NCBI GenBank assembly: GCA_009193035.1
Contig: SWDT01000192.1
Coordinates: 1-64,000 of the forward strand
DNA from: Halicephalobus mephisto
Taxonomy: Eukaryota > Nematoda > Chromadorea > Rhabditida > Panagrolaimidae
DNA: 64,000 nucleotides
Direction of reading: 5' to 3'
This document shows positions 1 through 12,914 of the stretch, piece after piece; positions within the stretch are counted from its first letter, which is position 1, and each line of letters starts with the position of its first letter. Made by a program: the position numbers and the translations under genes. The notes beneath the pieces are model-generated. The model was not told the DNA's origin. It saw only the letters and a list, made by a program, of their open reading frames with translations, and searched no databases.

Positions 1-180
1 AATCAATTATTAAAAAAAAATATTTAAATTTAAATTTTAAAATTATTTAAATTTAAATTTAAAAATATTTAAATTTTTAATTTTCAAAATTATTTAATTT
101 TTTATTTTTAAAAATATTTAATTTTTAAATTTTAAAATTATTTTATTTTTTATTTTCAAAATTAAATATATGTAGTTATA
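1..180. repeat. AT-only low-complexity sequence
   Basis: Runs of A and T with TATTTAAATTT-like words and almost no G or C. No coding frame or defined repeat unit is visible. Confidence 0.8.
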
Positions 181-720
181 TGTAAACTTTCCACTCAAGA
201 CCATAAAAAACAAAATTTTTAGTATTTTTATCTGGTCCCGAGTGGAAATTAGACATATATAGTTATGTATAAAATTTCTACTTATGACTATGAAGAATTT
301 TTTTAAAAGATCTCTCGTTTGGTCCTGAGTGGAAATTAAAAATATTTAGTCATATATAAGGTTTCCACTTAAGACCAGATAAAAACACAATTTTTATTGG
401 GTTCTGAGTAAAAGTTAAACGTATATAGTATATACAAGGCTTCCACCCAGGGTCATCAAGAATTATTTTTTAAAGGCTTCTTGTTTGGTCTTGAGTGGAA
501 ATTAAAAATATTTAGTCATAGATAAAGTTTCCATTCAAGACTAAAAAATATAATTTCGAGGATTTTTCATTTGTCCTGAGTGGAAATTAAAAATATTTAG
601 TCATAGATATTTTCCGCTCGAGACTAAAAATATGATTTTCGAAGATCTTTCATTTTGTCCTGAGTGGAAATTAAAAATATTTAGTCATAGATATTTTCCG
701 CTCAGGACCAAACGGCTTCT
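180..720. repeat. Minisatellite with GTCCTGAGTGGAAATT core
   Basis: Degenerate tandem units of roughly 60 bp. Copies alternate between TGAGTGGAAATTAAAAATA and its complement-like form TTTCCACTCAAGACCA, so neighbours can pair as hairpins. The GGTCC word recurs in many other arrays of this window. Nothing recognisable lies at 720-895. Confidence 0.8.
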
Positions 721-894
721 GAAAAGTGCATTTTTTGTTTTAATGAAACCTTAGATTCTGATTTCGGACATTAGTCATTGGAGTTCGTGCTTTAATCTTC
801 CTCAATTTGATTAAAAATTAATTCTCTCAAGTCGAAAAAAAACTGGATTTCGAAATAACCACTGAAAATACTGATTCAAAATTTTTCGGTTTTA

Positions 895-1400
895 ATTCAT
901 AAAAATTCAAATTATTTAATTTCTAAAAATCTAAAATTTAAGATTTTTTTAATTCATAAAAATTCAAAATTATTTAATTTCTAAAAATCTAAAATTTAAG
1001 ATTTTTTTAATCATAAAAATTCAAAATTATTTAATTTCTAAAAATCTAAAATTTAAGATTTTTTTAATTCATAAAAATTCAAAATTATTTAATTTCTAAA
1101 AATCTAAAATTTAAGATTTTTTAATTCATAAAAATTCAAAATTATTTTAATTTCTAAAAATCTAAAATTTAAGATTTTTTAATTCATAAAAATATTCAAA
1201 ATTATTTAATTTCTAAAAATCTAAAATTTAAGATTTTTTTAATTCATAAAAATTCAAAATTATTTAGTTTTTAATTCATAAAAATCCAAAATTATTTAAT
1301 TTCTAAAAATCCAAAATTCAAAATTTTTTTAATTCATAAAGTTTCAAAATTTTTTAATTTCTAAAAATTCAAAATTTAAATTTTTTAATGTTTTTAAAAT
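895..1400. repeat. 57-bp tandem array
   Basis: About eight head-to-tail copies of a roughly 57-bp unit containing AATTCATAAAAATTCAAAA followed by a TCTAAAATTTAAGATTTTT block. Copies differ mostly by the length of T runs, which suggests local expansion by slippage or unequal exchange. Confidence 0.88.
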
Positions 1401-3120
1401 CGAAAAATTTTCTAATTTCATTTTTAAAAAATTATAAATCTCAAGACGAAATTTAAGGCTCATGCAACATTTATAACTTTGTCTTGGGGTTGAATTTCCT
1501 TCAGTCTGGAAAAAAATTTTCTGATTTAATAAAAAAAATTTTTAATTCAAAAATAATATAATTTTGAAATTCAATAAAAAATTTAAAAATTTTCGAACTT
1601 TTTTTATAAATTTTTTTAAATTAAAAATTTTTGACTTTTTTAAATTAAAAAAATTAAAAAATTTTCGATTTTTTTAATTTAGAAATTTACAATTTTTTTA
1701 TAAATTTTTTAAATTTAAAAATTTTTGACTTTTTTAAATTTAAAAAATTTAAAAATTTTTGACTTTTTTAATTTAGAAATTTACAATTTTTTTATAAATT
1801 ATTTTAATTTAAAATTTTCAATTTTTTTTTACTTTTTTTTTAAATTTTTTATTTTTTTAAATTTTTTTTTACTTTTTTTTTAAATTTTTTAATTAAAAAT
1901 TCGCGTTGGGACTATTTTGTGAAAATAAACATTTCTAATTTTTTAAAAAGTAATTTAATAATCAATATCTAAAAATGAAAATGTCGGAAATTTCTTTAAA
2001 AAATTATTTAATTCATGTCGAGATAATTTTGTAAAAAAATTATTTTCAATTTTTAAATAATGCAATTTAAAAATCGATATCTAAAAATAAAAATTCTAAT
2101 ATTTTCATAAAATTAGTGTCAAAATTATTTTTAATTTTTAAAAAACTTTAAAATAAAAATTTTATTGAAATTATTTTTTTTTAAATTAATTTTTTAATTT
2201 TTCAAAAATAAAAATTTTAAAAACTACTTTTAAGTTACTTTGTAAAAAATTAATTTTTTAATTTCTGAAAAATTTAAAAAAAAATTAATTTTTTTATTTT
2301 AAAAAATTTTTTTAAGATTTTTTATAAAATTAATTATTTTAAAAATTTTGAAAAAAATTAATTTTTAAATTTTGAGAATTTCTAAAAAATTAATTTTTTT
2401 ATTTTTAAAAATTTTTTTAAATTTCTTATAAAATTTATTATTTTTAAAAATTTCTAAAAAAATTAATTTTTAAATTTTAAAAATTTTGAAAAAAATTAAT
2501 TTTTTTATTTTTAAAATTTCTAAAAAAATTAATTTTTTTAAATAAAAACTTTGAAAAATGTATTTAAGTTATTTTGTAACAAAAATTATTTTTACTTTTA
2601 TAATAGTGTAATTCTTACTGAATCTATTTTAAAATTTTTATTTCCACTTTAGGAAAAGGCGAAATTACTTTTTATCCATTTTTGAAGTGAATCATGTTTG
2701 ACGTCGTCCGTATTGAGATATCCAATAATTACAGTTTTGCTTCTTGTTTTATTTTTAACTTTTTTTTTTCAAATTTTTTAAATTTTTCTTTATTTTTAAA
2801 AATTCTTAAATTTTACTTTTTTAAAATTTTTATTTTTTAAGATTTTAAAAAATTTTTTATATTTTTTTTAAACTTTTTTTTTTTAAGATTTTTTATATTT
2901 TTAAATTTTATATATATTTTTAAATTTTTACTTTTAAGATTTCTTTTAATTTTTAAATTTTATATATATATTTTTTAAAACTTTATATTTTTAAATTTTA
3001 TATATATATATTTTTAACTTTTTATTTTTAAGATTTTTTTAACTTTTAAATTTTTTATATATTTTTTTTTAAAACTTTTTATTTTTTATATATTTTTTTT
3101 AAACTTTTTATTTTTAAATT
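1400..3120. repeat. AT-rich homopolymer-run region
   Basis: About 1.7 kb of short A and T runs with local duplications, for example TTTTATATATATTTTTAA around 2,880-3,110. At 2,640-2,750 a more balanced stretch shows no gene. The spacing of the A/T runs could be tested for the 10-bp periodicity seen in nematode PATC DNA. Confidence 0.7.
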
Positions 3121-3440
3121 TTTCTCGACGTTTGTTTCTTGTTTTGATGACACCATTAACCGTTTCTTGAAGGAGATCCGATATCCTTTAATCGGAGCCA
3201 AATTCGAGAAAACAAATGGCAGCCAATTTTTCCTTTTTGTTCGTCCATTGGTTTCCAGATTCCATTCAAGACCGAAAAAATACATCCTTAGTTGGGTGAT
3301 TAAAGAACCAATAAGCTTCTGGTCGAAAAATAAACAAATATTTTTCGCTGCAGGACCGGAATTTTTTTCGGCATGTCTTTTGATCTCTATTCTCTGTGGA
3401 CAGATTTTAAATTTTGGTCTTGATGTGAAAAATTCTTGAT
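3120..3440. other. Non-repetitive island, no gene recognised
   Basis: A balanced-composition stretch with a 90-codon open frame on the plus strand (3167-3439) and a 68-codon frame on the minus strand. Neither translation resembles a family I know, and neither has convincing splice sites. It ends in the GGACC-type array that follows. Confidence 0.4.
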
Positions 3441-4800
3441 TTATTTTTGACTAGTAACTTTATTAAAGATTTTCAAAAGTATTCGCGACGGGACCGGGGG
3501 ATTTTTAATTATGAAATTTTTAAATTTCTAAGTAACGGTCCCAGCACGAAAGATTCTTAATACTTTTCCTGAATAGTAACTTTGTTAAAGATTTTCAAAA
3601 ATATTCGCGACAGGACCGGGGGATTTTTAATTATGGAATTTTTTAATTTTAAATTTTTAAAGATTTTTAAGTAATGGTCCCAGCACGAAAGACTACTAAT
3701 ACTTTTTCCGAATAGTAACTTTGTTAAAGATTTTCAAAAATATTCGCGACAGGACCGGGGGATTTTTAATTATGAAATTTTTTAATTTTAAATTTTTAAA
3801 GATTTTAAGTAACGGTCCCAACGCGAAAACTTTTGGTGATTTTTTCGACTAGTAATTTAATTATTAATTTTTAAATGTTATTCGTTTCAGGACCAGTATT
3901 TGACAACTTTGTTTTTTATAAATAATTAAAAAAATAAAAATTGATCGTTTTGAGACCAAAAATTTTTAATAATTATTTTATTTTTTCGAAGATACATTTA
4001 AAATTGACTTCTTACGACAAAAAAGTTAATTTGTTTTCCGATCATGAGCTTAATACTTGACCTTTTAAGTAGTATTCGTTACGAGACCAAAGTTTTTTGA
4101 ATAATTATTTCACTTTACTTTTCATTTCATAAAAACATATTTCAAGTAGTCGTCCTGTTGTGAATAATGTTTAATCTGTTTTTCTGCAACTTAGTTACTG
4201 GTTTAGTAAGTATCATTCGTGAGAAGACCGGGTTTTTTTTTTATTTTTTTAAAAAATTATAAAAAATTTTGAGTAGTGGTCCCGTCACGAATATTATTTA
4301 ATTTTTTTTAACTTAGTTACTGGTTTAGTAAGTATCATTCATGAGAAGACCGGGTTTTTTTTATTTTTTTTAAAAATTATAAAAAATTTTTTTGAGTAAT
4401 GGTCCTGTCACGAATAATTATTTAATTTTGAACAATAAAGTGCCTAAGATTTCTTTAAACATTATTTATAACGAGACCAATATTTTTTTTAATTTTAATT
4501 TTTTGATGTCCAATTGAAGTTCTGGTCCTGGCACGAATGTTTCTTAAATTATTTCCTAGTAAAAAATTACAATAACTTTTTAACTTTCATTCGTGGCGAG
4601 ACCATTATTTTATTTTTAATTTTTTGATGTCAAATTGAAATCCTGGTCCTGGCACGAATGTTTTTTAAATTATTCCTTAATAAAAAATTACAATAACCTT
4701 TTAACTTTCTTTCGTTGCGAGACCGCTGTTTTTTAAATTTGTCTATTTTGCAATGTCAAAATTGAAGTAGCGGTCCTGGCACGAACGATGATTGATTTAT
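3440..4800. repeat. Chain of GGACC/GGTCC minisatellites
   Basis: Three sub-arrays in succession. At 3,450-3,850 units of about 126-139 bp carry TATTCGCGACAGGACCGGGG and GGTCCCAGCACGAAAG. At 4,191-4,440 two units lie 122 bp apart. At 4,440-4,800 units of about 120 bp carry GGTCCTGGCACGAATG. Within each unit one GGACC and one GGTCC face each other, giving inverted half-sites. Confidence 0.85.
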
Positions 4801-5200
4801 TTTCCAACAAGAAGCCTTGTTAGTAATCCTTTAATCAAAGTGTCTTCTTTGGTCAAAATCCAAAAAGTGACCGGCAAGTTGTCCAACAAAATTGGATAGT
4901 TTGTCCGTCAAAAATTTTCAGTGCCAGAGGCAATGAGCTAAGCTTTGTTATTTGTTCCATAGACAAACTCAGACTCACAACCATATTCATTCTTCATTTT
5001 CTGTCTGTCTAGAGTTGAAAACCAAGGACAGAAGGATAGGCTTAGTGGCTGAAATTTTTCAACTTCTTTCGACGTCGAATCGAGAGAAAAACCCTCTTTT
5101 TTACTTGGACCTTTTTTGTTTGTTCATTTTTCGTGACAATTGTTGCATTTTTATTGAATCTTTATCCGACAAAGATACCTTTATTTTAAATCTCTCAAAA
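4800..5200. other. Non-repetitive island, no gene recognised
   Basis: Balanced composition with an 88-codon open frame (4952-5218, plus). The translation has no recognisable domain or signal peptide and runs into the following AT array, so I do not call a gene. Confidence 0.4.
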
Positions 5201-5660
5201 AATAAAAAATATTTTTAAATAAAAAAAATCTTTTTATAAATTTCATTGATTTTTTTGATAAACATCTTTTAAATTTTAAGTTTTAAATTTTTCTAAAAAA
5301 TAAAAAATATTTTTTATAAATTTCTAATATTATGAGTTTCATCAATTTTTTGATAAACATCTTTTAAGTTTTAAATTTTCCTAAAAAATAAAAAATATTT
5401 TAACAAATTTCTAATATTATGAGTTTCATTAATTTTTTTGATGAACATCTTTTAAATTTTAAATCTCTCAAAAAATAAAAAATATTTTTAAATAAAAATT
5501 TTTTTAAATATATTTTTAATATTATAAATTTCATTGATTTTTTTGATAAACATCTTTTAAGTTTTAAATTTTCCTAAAAAATAAAAAATATTTTTTATAA
5601 ATTTCTAATATTATAAATTTCATTGATTTTTTTGATAAACATCTTTTAATTTTAAATATA
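5200..5660. repeat. Tandem array, unit about 95 bp
   Basis: About five units containing TTTCATTGATTTTTTTGATA and AACATCTTTTAAGTTTTAA. At 5,660-5,890 the sequence becomes irregular and AT-rich with no gene. Confidence 0.8.
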
Positions 5661-5894
5661 TTTTTTTTTTATTTTTTAAATTTAAAAAAATCGAAATTTC
5701 GAGCATTTTTTAAAATGTTAAAAATTGAATTTTTTAATTTAGAATTTTATTTGTTATTGATTATTTATTATTGAAATTTGAGAATGTCCATTAGTCAAAG
5801 ATTCAAAACCTCATTAGCAGAATTGAAATTTAACCTGGTTTTTACTTTGTTTTCTTCAAAATTGGGCTCCTCTACCCACAAAAACGAGTACATG

Positions 5895-6540
5895 GTATAT
5901 AATGTACTGATACATCATAAAAGTTTTGATTTATGAAATATATAATATTCGATATATCGATATATTAAATACGATATCGATTCGTTGTATATAATGTACT
6001 GATACATCATAAAAGTTTTGATTTATGGAATATATAATATTCGATATATCGATATATTAAATACGATATCGATTCGTTGTATATAATGTACTGATACATC
6101 ATAAAAGTTTTGATTTATGGAATATATAATATTCGATATATTGATATATTAAATATGATATCAGTCCGTTATATATAATGTACTAGTACATCAAAGCAGC
6201 TCTGATTTATGAAATATATAATATTCGATATATCGATATATTAAATATGATATCGATTCGTTGTATATAATGTACTGATACATCATAAAAGTTTTGATTT
6301 ATGAAATATATAATATTCGATATATCGATATATTAAATACGATATCGATTCGTTATTTAATGTACCGATACATCATAGCAGCTCTGATTCATGAAATATA
6401 TAATATTCGATATATAGATATATTAAATATTATATCGATTCGTTGTATATAATATACCGATACATCGAAATGGTTCTGATTTATCAGATACAGGATATTT
6501 TCTATTTCCACAAATTAAGTTGATATATATTGCATTCAAT
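5895..6540. repeat. 92-bp satellite, seven units
   Basis: Unit starts marked by GTATATAATGTACTGATACA fall at about 5895, 5987, 6079, 6171, 6263, 6354 and 6444, a period of 92 bp (90-91 for the last ones). Each unit contains nested palindromes (TGTACTGATACA, TTCGATATATCGATATATT, GATATCGATTCG). Homogeneity is high for the first units and decays at the 3' end. Confidence 0.93.
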
Positions 6541-7150
6541 GCATAGATATATTAAATACGGTGTTTCTGCTGCATTTGGGTCAGTTTAATTTACTTTTGT
6601 GTGAAAAATGCTGATCAAATTCCAATTTCTTCGAAATTTCTAGAACTTTCCAAAATTCAATTAAAAATTATGAAATCTCAGAATCAAATAGAAAATTCAA
6701 GAATTTCATAAAAGTTCCCGAAAAATTTTTAAAAATTAAAAAAAATACTGAAAAAATTTTTCTAATTTTATTTTTTTATTTAAAATTTTCTATATTAATT
6801 TTTTTATTTAAATTTTATTTTTATTTTTTTTATTTTTTTATTTACAAAATATTTAAATTTTATTTTTTTTTATTTTTTTATTTATAAAATATTTAAATTT
6901 TATTTTTTTTTATTTTTTTATTTACAAAATATTTAAATTTTATTTTTTTTTATTTTTTTATTTATTATAAAATATTTAAATTTCTACTTAAAAAGTTGAA
7001 ATTTGTAATGAATAAAAATGCAAATTTTTTAAATCCCAATTTTTCTGTTTTTCGGAAGCGAAACAGAATCCGGAAGTCTTCCATCACGCAATCCGACTTG
7101 TTCGATGACGGATTTAATCGAGTTTTTTTTTAATTTTTATTTATTTTATT
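6540..7150. repeat. AT-rich flank with 58-bp array
   Basis: At 6,780-6,985 four copies of a roughly 58-bp unit carry TTTACAAAATATTTAAATTT. The stretch 7,040-7,130 (GC-richer, with GAAGCGAAACAGAATCCGG) lies just upstream of the receptor gene and may be its promoter. No known site is recognised there. Confidence 0.6.
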
Positions 7151-7154
7151 TCAG
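7141..7154 (+). promoter_or_regulatory. Probable trans-splice or 5' UTR acceptor
   Basis: A TTATTTTATTTCAG acceptor without a clear upstream donor lies 156 bp before the receptor ATG. The leader starting here contains a short upstream reading frame (ATG at 7167, stop at 7191-7193, eight codons) before the main start at 7311, which could damp translation. Confidence 0.45.
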
Positions 7155-7310
7155 AAACCGATAATCATGTCTGAATACCGTATCCAGCTATGAAATGAAT
7201 GAATTTTTTTATATTATGGTATATCGATCCGGCGGCAAAATTCAGAAGTCAGACTTCTGAAAAAAAATTTTAAAATTTGCTGCTTTTTAATTTTTTTTTT
7301 TTGCTCAAAA

Positions 7311-10300
7311 ATGAATTTTATTTTTATTTTTATTTTTTTTGGTTTTGGATTTTCTGCAAACACGAAAAAATCGACGATTTCTGATTCAATTTTTTTTTCG
7401 AAATCCGAAAATTTCGAACAACTTTTAAAACAATTAGAAAACACAGAAAATTGTAACAAAACGATTTCTGGAAAATTAATAAATAAATTAATAAACGACA
7501 GTTTTGCTGTGGGGAAATTTTCCCAAGATACTGTATTTATTCTGAATGTCATCAATGACGTCCATCACCTTCCGATAGGTTAGTTTTTTTATTTTAATTT
7601 TTTTAAATTTGTTAAAATAATTTTTTTTGATTTTCGAAAAATTTCAAAAATCAGTTTTTATTTTTTATTTTTTTTTAATTTGTAAAAATCAATTTTTATT
7701 TTTTTTAAATTTATAAAAATCTATTTTTATTTTTATTTTTTTTAAATTTGTAAAAATAATTTTTTTTTAATTTTCGAAAAATTTCAAAAATCAGTTTTTA
7801 TTTTTATTTTTTTAAATTTGTAAAAATCACTTTTTTTTTAATTTTCAGAAAATTTCAAAAATCAATTTTTATTTTTTATTTTTTTGAATTTATAAAAATC
7901 TATTTTTTTTAATTTTCGAAAAACTTCAAAAAGCAATTTTTATTTTTTATTTTTTTTAAATTTATAAAAATAGTTTTTTTTAATTTTCGAAAAATTTCAA
8001 AAAGCAATTTTTATTTTTATTTTTTTAATTTTGTAAAAATCAATTTTTATTTTTTTTATATCTTCAAAAATTTATTTTTACTTTTTTGTTGACAAAGTTG
8101 TTCTTCATAAAGATTTTTTCGTGTTATTATGCCAATTTTATTTGTTATTATTTTTCTCGGGAGTGATGTGGAAAGGAAAACTTAAATGCCAGAGGAAAAG
8201 TCACTAACAAGAGTTGTTTAGTCTTCACCAGAGCTGCCAAGTTTTCGAAAATCAAGAAGTTCAAATTCAAAAATATAAAATATAAAAATTCAAATTAATT
8301 TGGTTCAAATTCAAAAGTCGAAAATGAAGAATTTCGAATTTAAAATAGTTTAATTTAAGTTTTAATTCGAAAATTTAAAATAAAGAATTTTGAATTAATT
8401 TGGTTCAAGTTCCAATTCGAAAATTTAAAATAAAGAATTTTGAATTAATTTGATTCAAGTTCAAAAATCGAAAATAGAGAATTTCGAATTTAAAATAGTT
8501 TAATTTAAGTTCTAATTTGAAAATCTAAAATAGAGAATTTCGAATTAATTTGGTTCAAGTTCTAACTCGAAAATAGAAAAGTTCGAATTCAAATCAATTT
8601 AAGTTCCAATTTGAAAATCTAAAATATAAAAGTTAAAAATCTCAGTTAGAATTTAAAATTAGAATTTTTCATTTTAAAACAAAATTTATAAATTATATTT
8701 AAATTAGAAAAACCTAATTAAATTTCATTTTTCAATTTAGATGAAATAGATTTTTAAAATTAAATTTTATAGATGTTTTTTAAAACGAAAAGTGTAAATT
8801 TCGACCTCGAATTTTGATTTTGAACTTCAATAAAACAAATTACAGTACTTCGAATTATAAAAGTTGGAGATCTCAGTTAGAATTTTAAATTAGAATTTTT
8901 CATTTTAAAAATTAAAAAATTCTACAGATGTTTTTTAAAACGAAAAGTGTAAATTTCGACCTTGAATTTTGATTTTTAATTTCGATAAAATAAATTACAT
9001 TGTTTTAAATTATAAAAATTGAAAATCTCAATTGGAATTTAAAATTAGAATTTTTCATTTTAAAAATTAAAAAATTTATAGATGTTTTTTGAAACGAAAA
9101 GTGTAAATTTCGACCTCGAATTCTGATTTTTAATTTCGATAAAACAAATTACATTGTTTTAAATTATAAAAGTTGAAAATCTCAATTGGAATTTAAAATT
9201 AGAATTTTTCATTTTAAAAATTAAAAAATTCCACAGATGTTTTTTAACACGAAAATTGTAAATTTCGACCTCGAATTTTGATTTTTAACTTTGATAAAAC
9301 GGATCACAGGATTCTGAAGACAACTTTTGGATTCTAAAAATGTCTGAACTTTAACATCGAAACTATAAAAAATAAAAAAAAATCATCCGAAATGGATTTA
9401 AGATACTGTATAAGAAATGTAAAATTATTTTAAATTTTTTAATTTTTTAAATTTTAAATTTTAAATTTTCAATTTTAAATTTTAAATTACTGTAAAAATG
9501 ATCATTTTCAGCGAAATCGAACCCGTTGAAAGTTTCGGAATTGATAGATTCTCCGATTTCACCGCCTCCGGGCAGGGCCAAAGATCCAAAATTCGGTCTT
9601 CAACTTGTCTGTCAAGACGTCCATCCAGGATCTCATAAATCCCTCGAATTACACCCTCAGGGGATCTGGACACCCATAGCAGTGTACTTCAACGAAATCA
9701 CAAAAGCTTATTTAACGATAAAACTGCCGGAAATCGATTTGGATATTTGTCCTTTTTCGTCTTGTAAAAATTCGAAATGTTCCTGGACTGTCCACGGACA
9801 AGCAAAAGTCTGGGCCAAGTCCTGCTGCGGAGATCCTGGGGATAATTACTGTAGACATGATTGGGACATTCTCAGGATGATATTTTACGTCTTTTCGATC
9901 ATCTTGGCTTTGACGAGTTTGTTCATGATTCCTGTCGTGCTGAGGGAACGAAGAAGACAACAACAAGAATCCAGAGGATGGGCCTTGATGGAGCTGTTCT
10001 TCGTCGGAGCAGCTATTCTCTACTTAATCGTAAGTTAAAAAACAAAAAATTTATAATTTAAAAAAACGAAAAATTTCAAAAATTTTTAACTTTAAAAAAA
10101 GCAAAAATTTCAGAAATTTCTAATTTAAAAAAAAACAAAATTTTAAATTTCAGAAATTTCTAATTAAAAAAAACGAAAAATTTCAGAAATTTTTAACTTT
10201 AAAAAAAGCAAAAATTTCAGAAATTTCTAATTTAAAAAAAAAACAAAAATTTAAATTTCAGAAATTTCTAACTTAAAAAAAAGCAAAAATTTAAATTTCA

Positions 10301-12729
10301 AAAATTTTTAACTTAAAAAAAGCAAAAATTTAAATTTCAGAAATTTTTTACTTAAAAAAATCAAAAATTCCAGAAATTTCTAATTTTAAAAAAAACCAAA
10401 AATTTTTTAAATTAAAAAAATTTAAATTTCGAAAATTTTTTTATTTTAGAAATATTCGAAAAAAATTAATAAAAAATTGAAAAAATTAGAAAAATATTTT
10501 TAAATTTAAAAAATGCTAAAAGTTTTAAAAAACAAAAAAATTAAAAATGCATGTCAAACAAAAACAATAATTTTTGTGTTTTTAAAAATTCAGACTATTG
10601 TTACAAAATCGTGTCAGGATCGATAAATGTTCGAAAATATCAAAACAGAGTGTTTCCAAAAACGTTCCATCCGGAACTAGTAACTGGATATTTCTCAAAA
10701 AACACGGAATTTTAAATATTCATAGGGACAAAAAAATTTCAAATTTAACTATTTTTGAAAAATCGCTTCGGGACCAATAAGTAGTTCAAAAAATACTCTT
10801 AGATTAAATTAAGAAATATTCAATAATAACAAATGCCTAACTGTGTTCAAATTTATATAATTTTGAAAAATCGTTCCGAGATCAGGAAATTTTCAAATTT
10901 AGGATGGTAACTATTTTTGAAAAATCGCTTCGGGACCAATAAGTAGTTCAAAAAGTACTGTTAGATTAAATTAAGAAATATGCAATAATAACTAGTAACT
11001 AACTGTATACTAAAAATATACAATTTTGAACAATCGTTCCGAGACCAGGAAATTCTTTAATTAAAAGTAACTTAACAAAAGTCGTTTCGGGACCAGGAAA
11101 TTTTAATGAAAAGTAATTTAACAAAAATCGTTTCGAGACCAAGAAATTTTTAGATTAAAAGTAATTTAACAAAAGTCGTTTCGGGACCAAGAAATTTTAA
11201 TTAAAAATAATTGACAAAAGTCGTTTCGGGACCAAGAAATTTTTGGATTAAAAGTAACTTAACAAAAGTCGTTTTGGGACCTGGATTTACTTAAATTAAT
11301 GTGAAATTAATTGTTTGTTTTCCAGCCTCTCCTGGATTGGATGTCAGAAAACAGACACACCTGCTTCATCGCCGTGTGGATGCGTCAGATCGGGTTCACG
11401 CTGTTCTACGGTTCCATCGTGATTAAAATCTACCGTAATCTGCAAGAATACCGTGTTCGAAAAGCCCATCACGTGATAGTGAGAGAACAAGACATGCTAA
11501 AGTACCTAGCGATGGTGTTAGTTATGACCGCAGGGGGTCTAGTGGCGTGGTCCTTGGGATCCTTAAGAAACAACATTTTATGGAACACAAATTGGCCTCA
11601 ATGTCCTTTGGAAAAATCCTCAATAATGTGGGCTTTATATGAATTTATTTTTTTACTTTGTGGAGCCAGATTGTGCTACAAAGCCAGAAGCAGCCATTGG
11701 ACAGAAAAAAACCAGTTTACTGTAGCAGTCTTATTCGAAGCAATCGTGACTCTTCTAGTTAATTGTGTACGGTATTCGATAAGAAACACCGGAAGCAGAG
11801 ACACCCATCTGATGATCACGGCAGTCCAAATATTCGTGGTGGTTACTGTAAACATTATCATGATCATTACTCCTAAATTTATATCCGTAAGTTAAACTTT
11901 TAAAATTTCGTAAATTTCTAATTTCATATATGAATTTTTAATTTTCCAATTTTTTTACTTAAAATTTTACAAGTTTCATATATGAATTTTTAATTTTCAT
12001 ATCTTTTCTACTTAGAAATTTTAAATTTTATAAATTTGACATATAAATTTTAAATTTTATAACTTTTATATGAATTTAAATTTCTTAATTTTAAAAACAT
12101 TGGTTTTTAAATTTTAGATTTAAAAAATTAACTTTTTTTAAGTTTAAAATTTTCAGATCGGCGGGGAATCAAATCGCCGAACCTTGACAATGTCCGGAGC
12201 CGGAAACTCCGGAAGAGCTCATCCATCTTTAGCAAAACTCAGGGATAATCTCATCAACGGAACTATCGATTTCGCCGAAGTTCCCATCATTGATATGAAT
12301 CCCGAAGACATTAGGGTAAGTACTATTTTAAAAATTCAAAATTTATTAATACATATTTGTTTAAAAACAAACCTACAGTATCTTTAAAAATTCCAAACTC
12401 TCAAAACGAAAAATAACTCAAAAATTACTTTTTCCCATTTTCAGGCTGAGCTGAAACGGGTCTACACTCAATTGAGAATGTACAAGCTCAAGAATCTCTA
12501 CCAAGATAACCCTCACATCAGCAAGAGGAAGGGAGGGAAGAAGACCAGTGACAAAACGACCAAGAACAGAAGGATCAGCATCCCTCCCACCTCATCCTCT
12601 CCCAAGATCAGGCGAGTGGATGAAGAGGACGAAAAGTCCGACCTCACTGTCGAATCAGCTCCTCACAACATTTATCTGTCGACAAACAAGATTCAGCTGG
12701 AGTCTGTTGATCAATCCGTTCGGGTCTAG
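7311..12729 (+). CDS. Class C 7TM receptor, GPR158/179 (smog) type
   Basis: Five exons joined in frame: 7311-7578, 9512-10029, 11326-11886, 12157-12315 and 12445-12729, giving 596 residues. Residues 1-16 look like a signal peptide. A cysteine-rich ectodomain follows (to about 205). Seven hydrophobic helices lie at about 209-233, 246-266, 273-299, 322-342, 361-381, 393-413 and 423-445. C275 at the top of TM3 and C355 in loop 2 can make the conserved class C disulfide. TM5 (WALYEFIFLLCGARLCYKAR) and the TM3-4 loop (RKAHHVIVREQDMLKY) look like orphan receptors GPR158/GPR179 and fly smog. The tail carries a conserved-looking NPEDIRAELKRVYTQL block, then a basic Ser/Pro-rich end. Expected at the plasma membrane; ligand unknown. 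Exon 1 is the least certain. It is convergent with rps-26. From memory the C. elegans counterpart is F39B2.8. Confidence 0.85.
7579..9511. repeat. Receptor intron 1, filled with minisatellites
   Basis: At 7,590-8,090 units with TTTCGAAAAATTTCAAAAA and CAATTTTTATTTTT. At 8,270-8,640 units of about 65 bp with AATTTGGTTCAAGTTC. At 8,640-9,310 about four units of about 155 bp carrying AAAAGTGTAAATTTCGACC. A short non-repetitive patch at 8,090-8,250 shows no exon in frame with its neighbours. Confidence 0.85.
10030..11325. repeat. Receptor intron 2, two arrays
   Basis: At 10,040-10,450 an A-rich array with AAATTTCAGAAATTTCTAA units. At 10,600-11,290 a GGACC-type array with AATCGCTTCGGGACCAATAA and later AAAAGTCGTTTCGGGACCA, unit about 60 bp near the 3' end. 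Confidence 0.88.
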
Positions 12730-12827
12730 TTTCTAAAGATTATGTAAAGCGTCACTTACCGCCGCCAATCAGATTTTGCTCTATCAAATCTCAGCTAGTT
12801 TCAGTCCCAGTTTTGTTTCGTTGTAAA

Positions 12828-12833
12828 AATAAA
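12828..12833 (+). terminator. Polyadenylation signal of the receptor gene
   Basis: A canonical AATAAA lies 99 bp after the TAG stop at 12727-12729 and before the 3' end of the convergent rps-26 gene. Confidence 0.65.
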
Positions 12834-12914
12834 GTCTACCACATTGGAAGAACATTATGTTATTTAAAACAAATAGCCAAAATCATTTTGACAACAAAAC
12901 GCCCAAGGAAAAAC

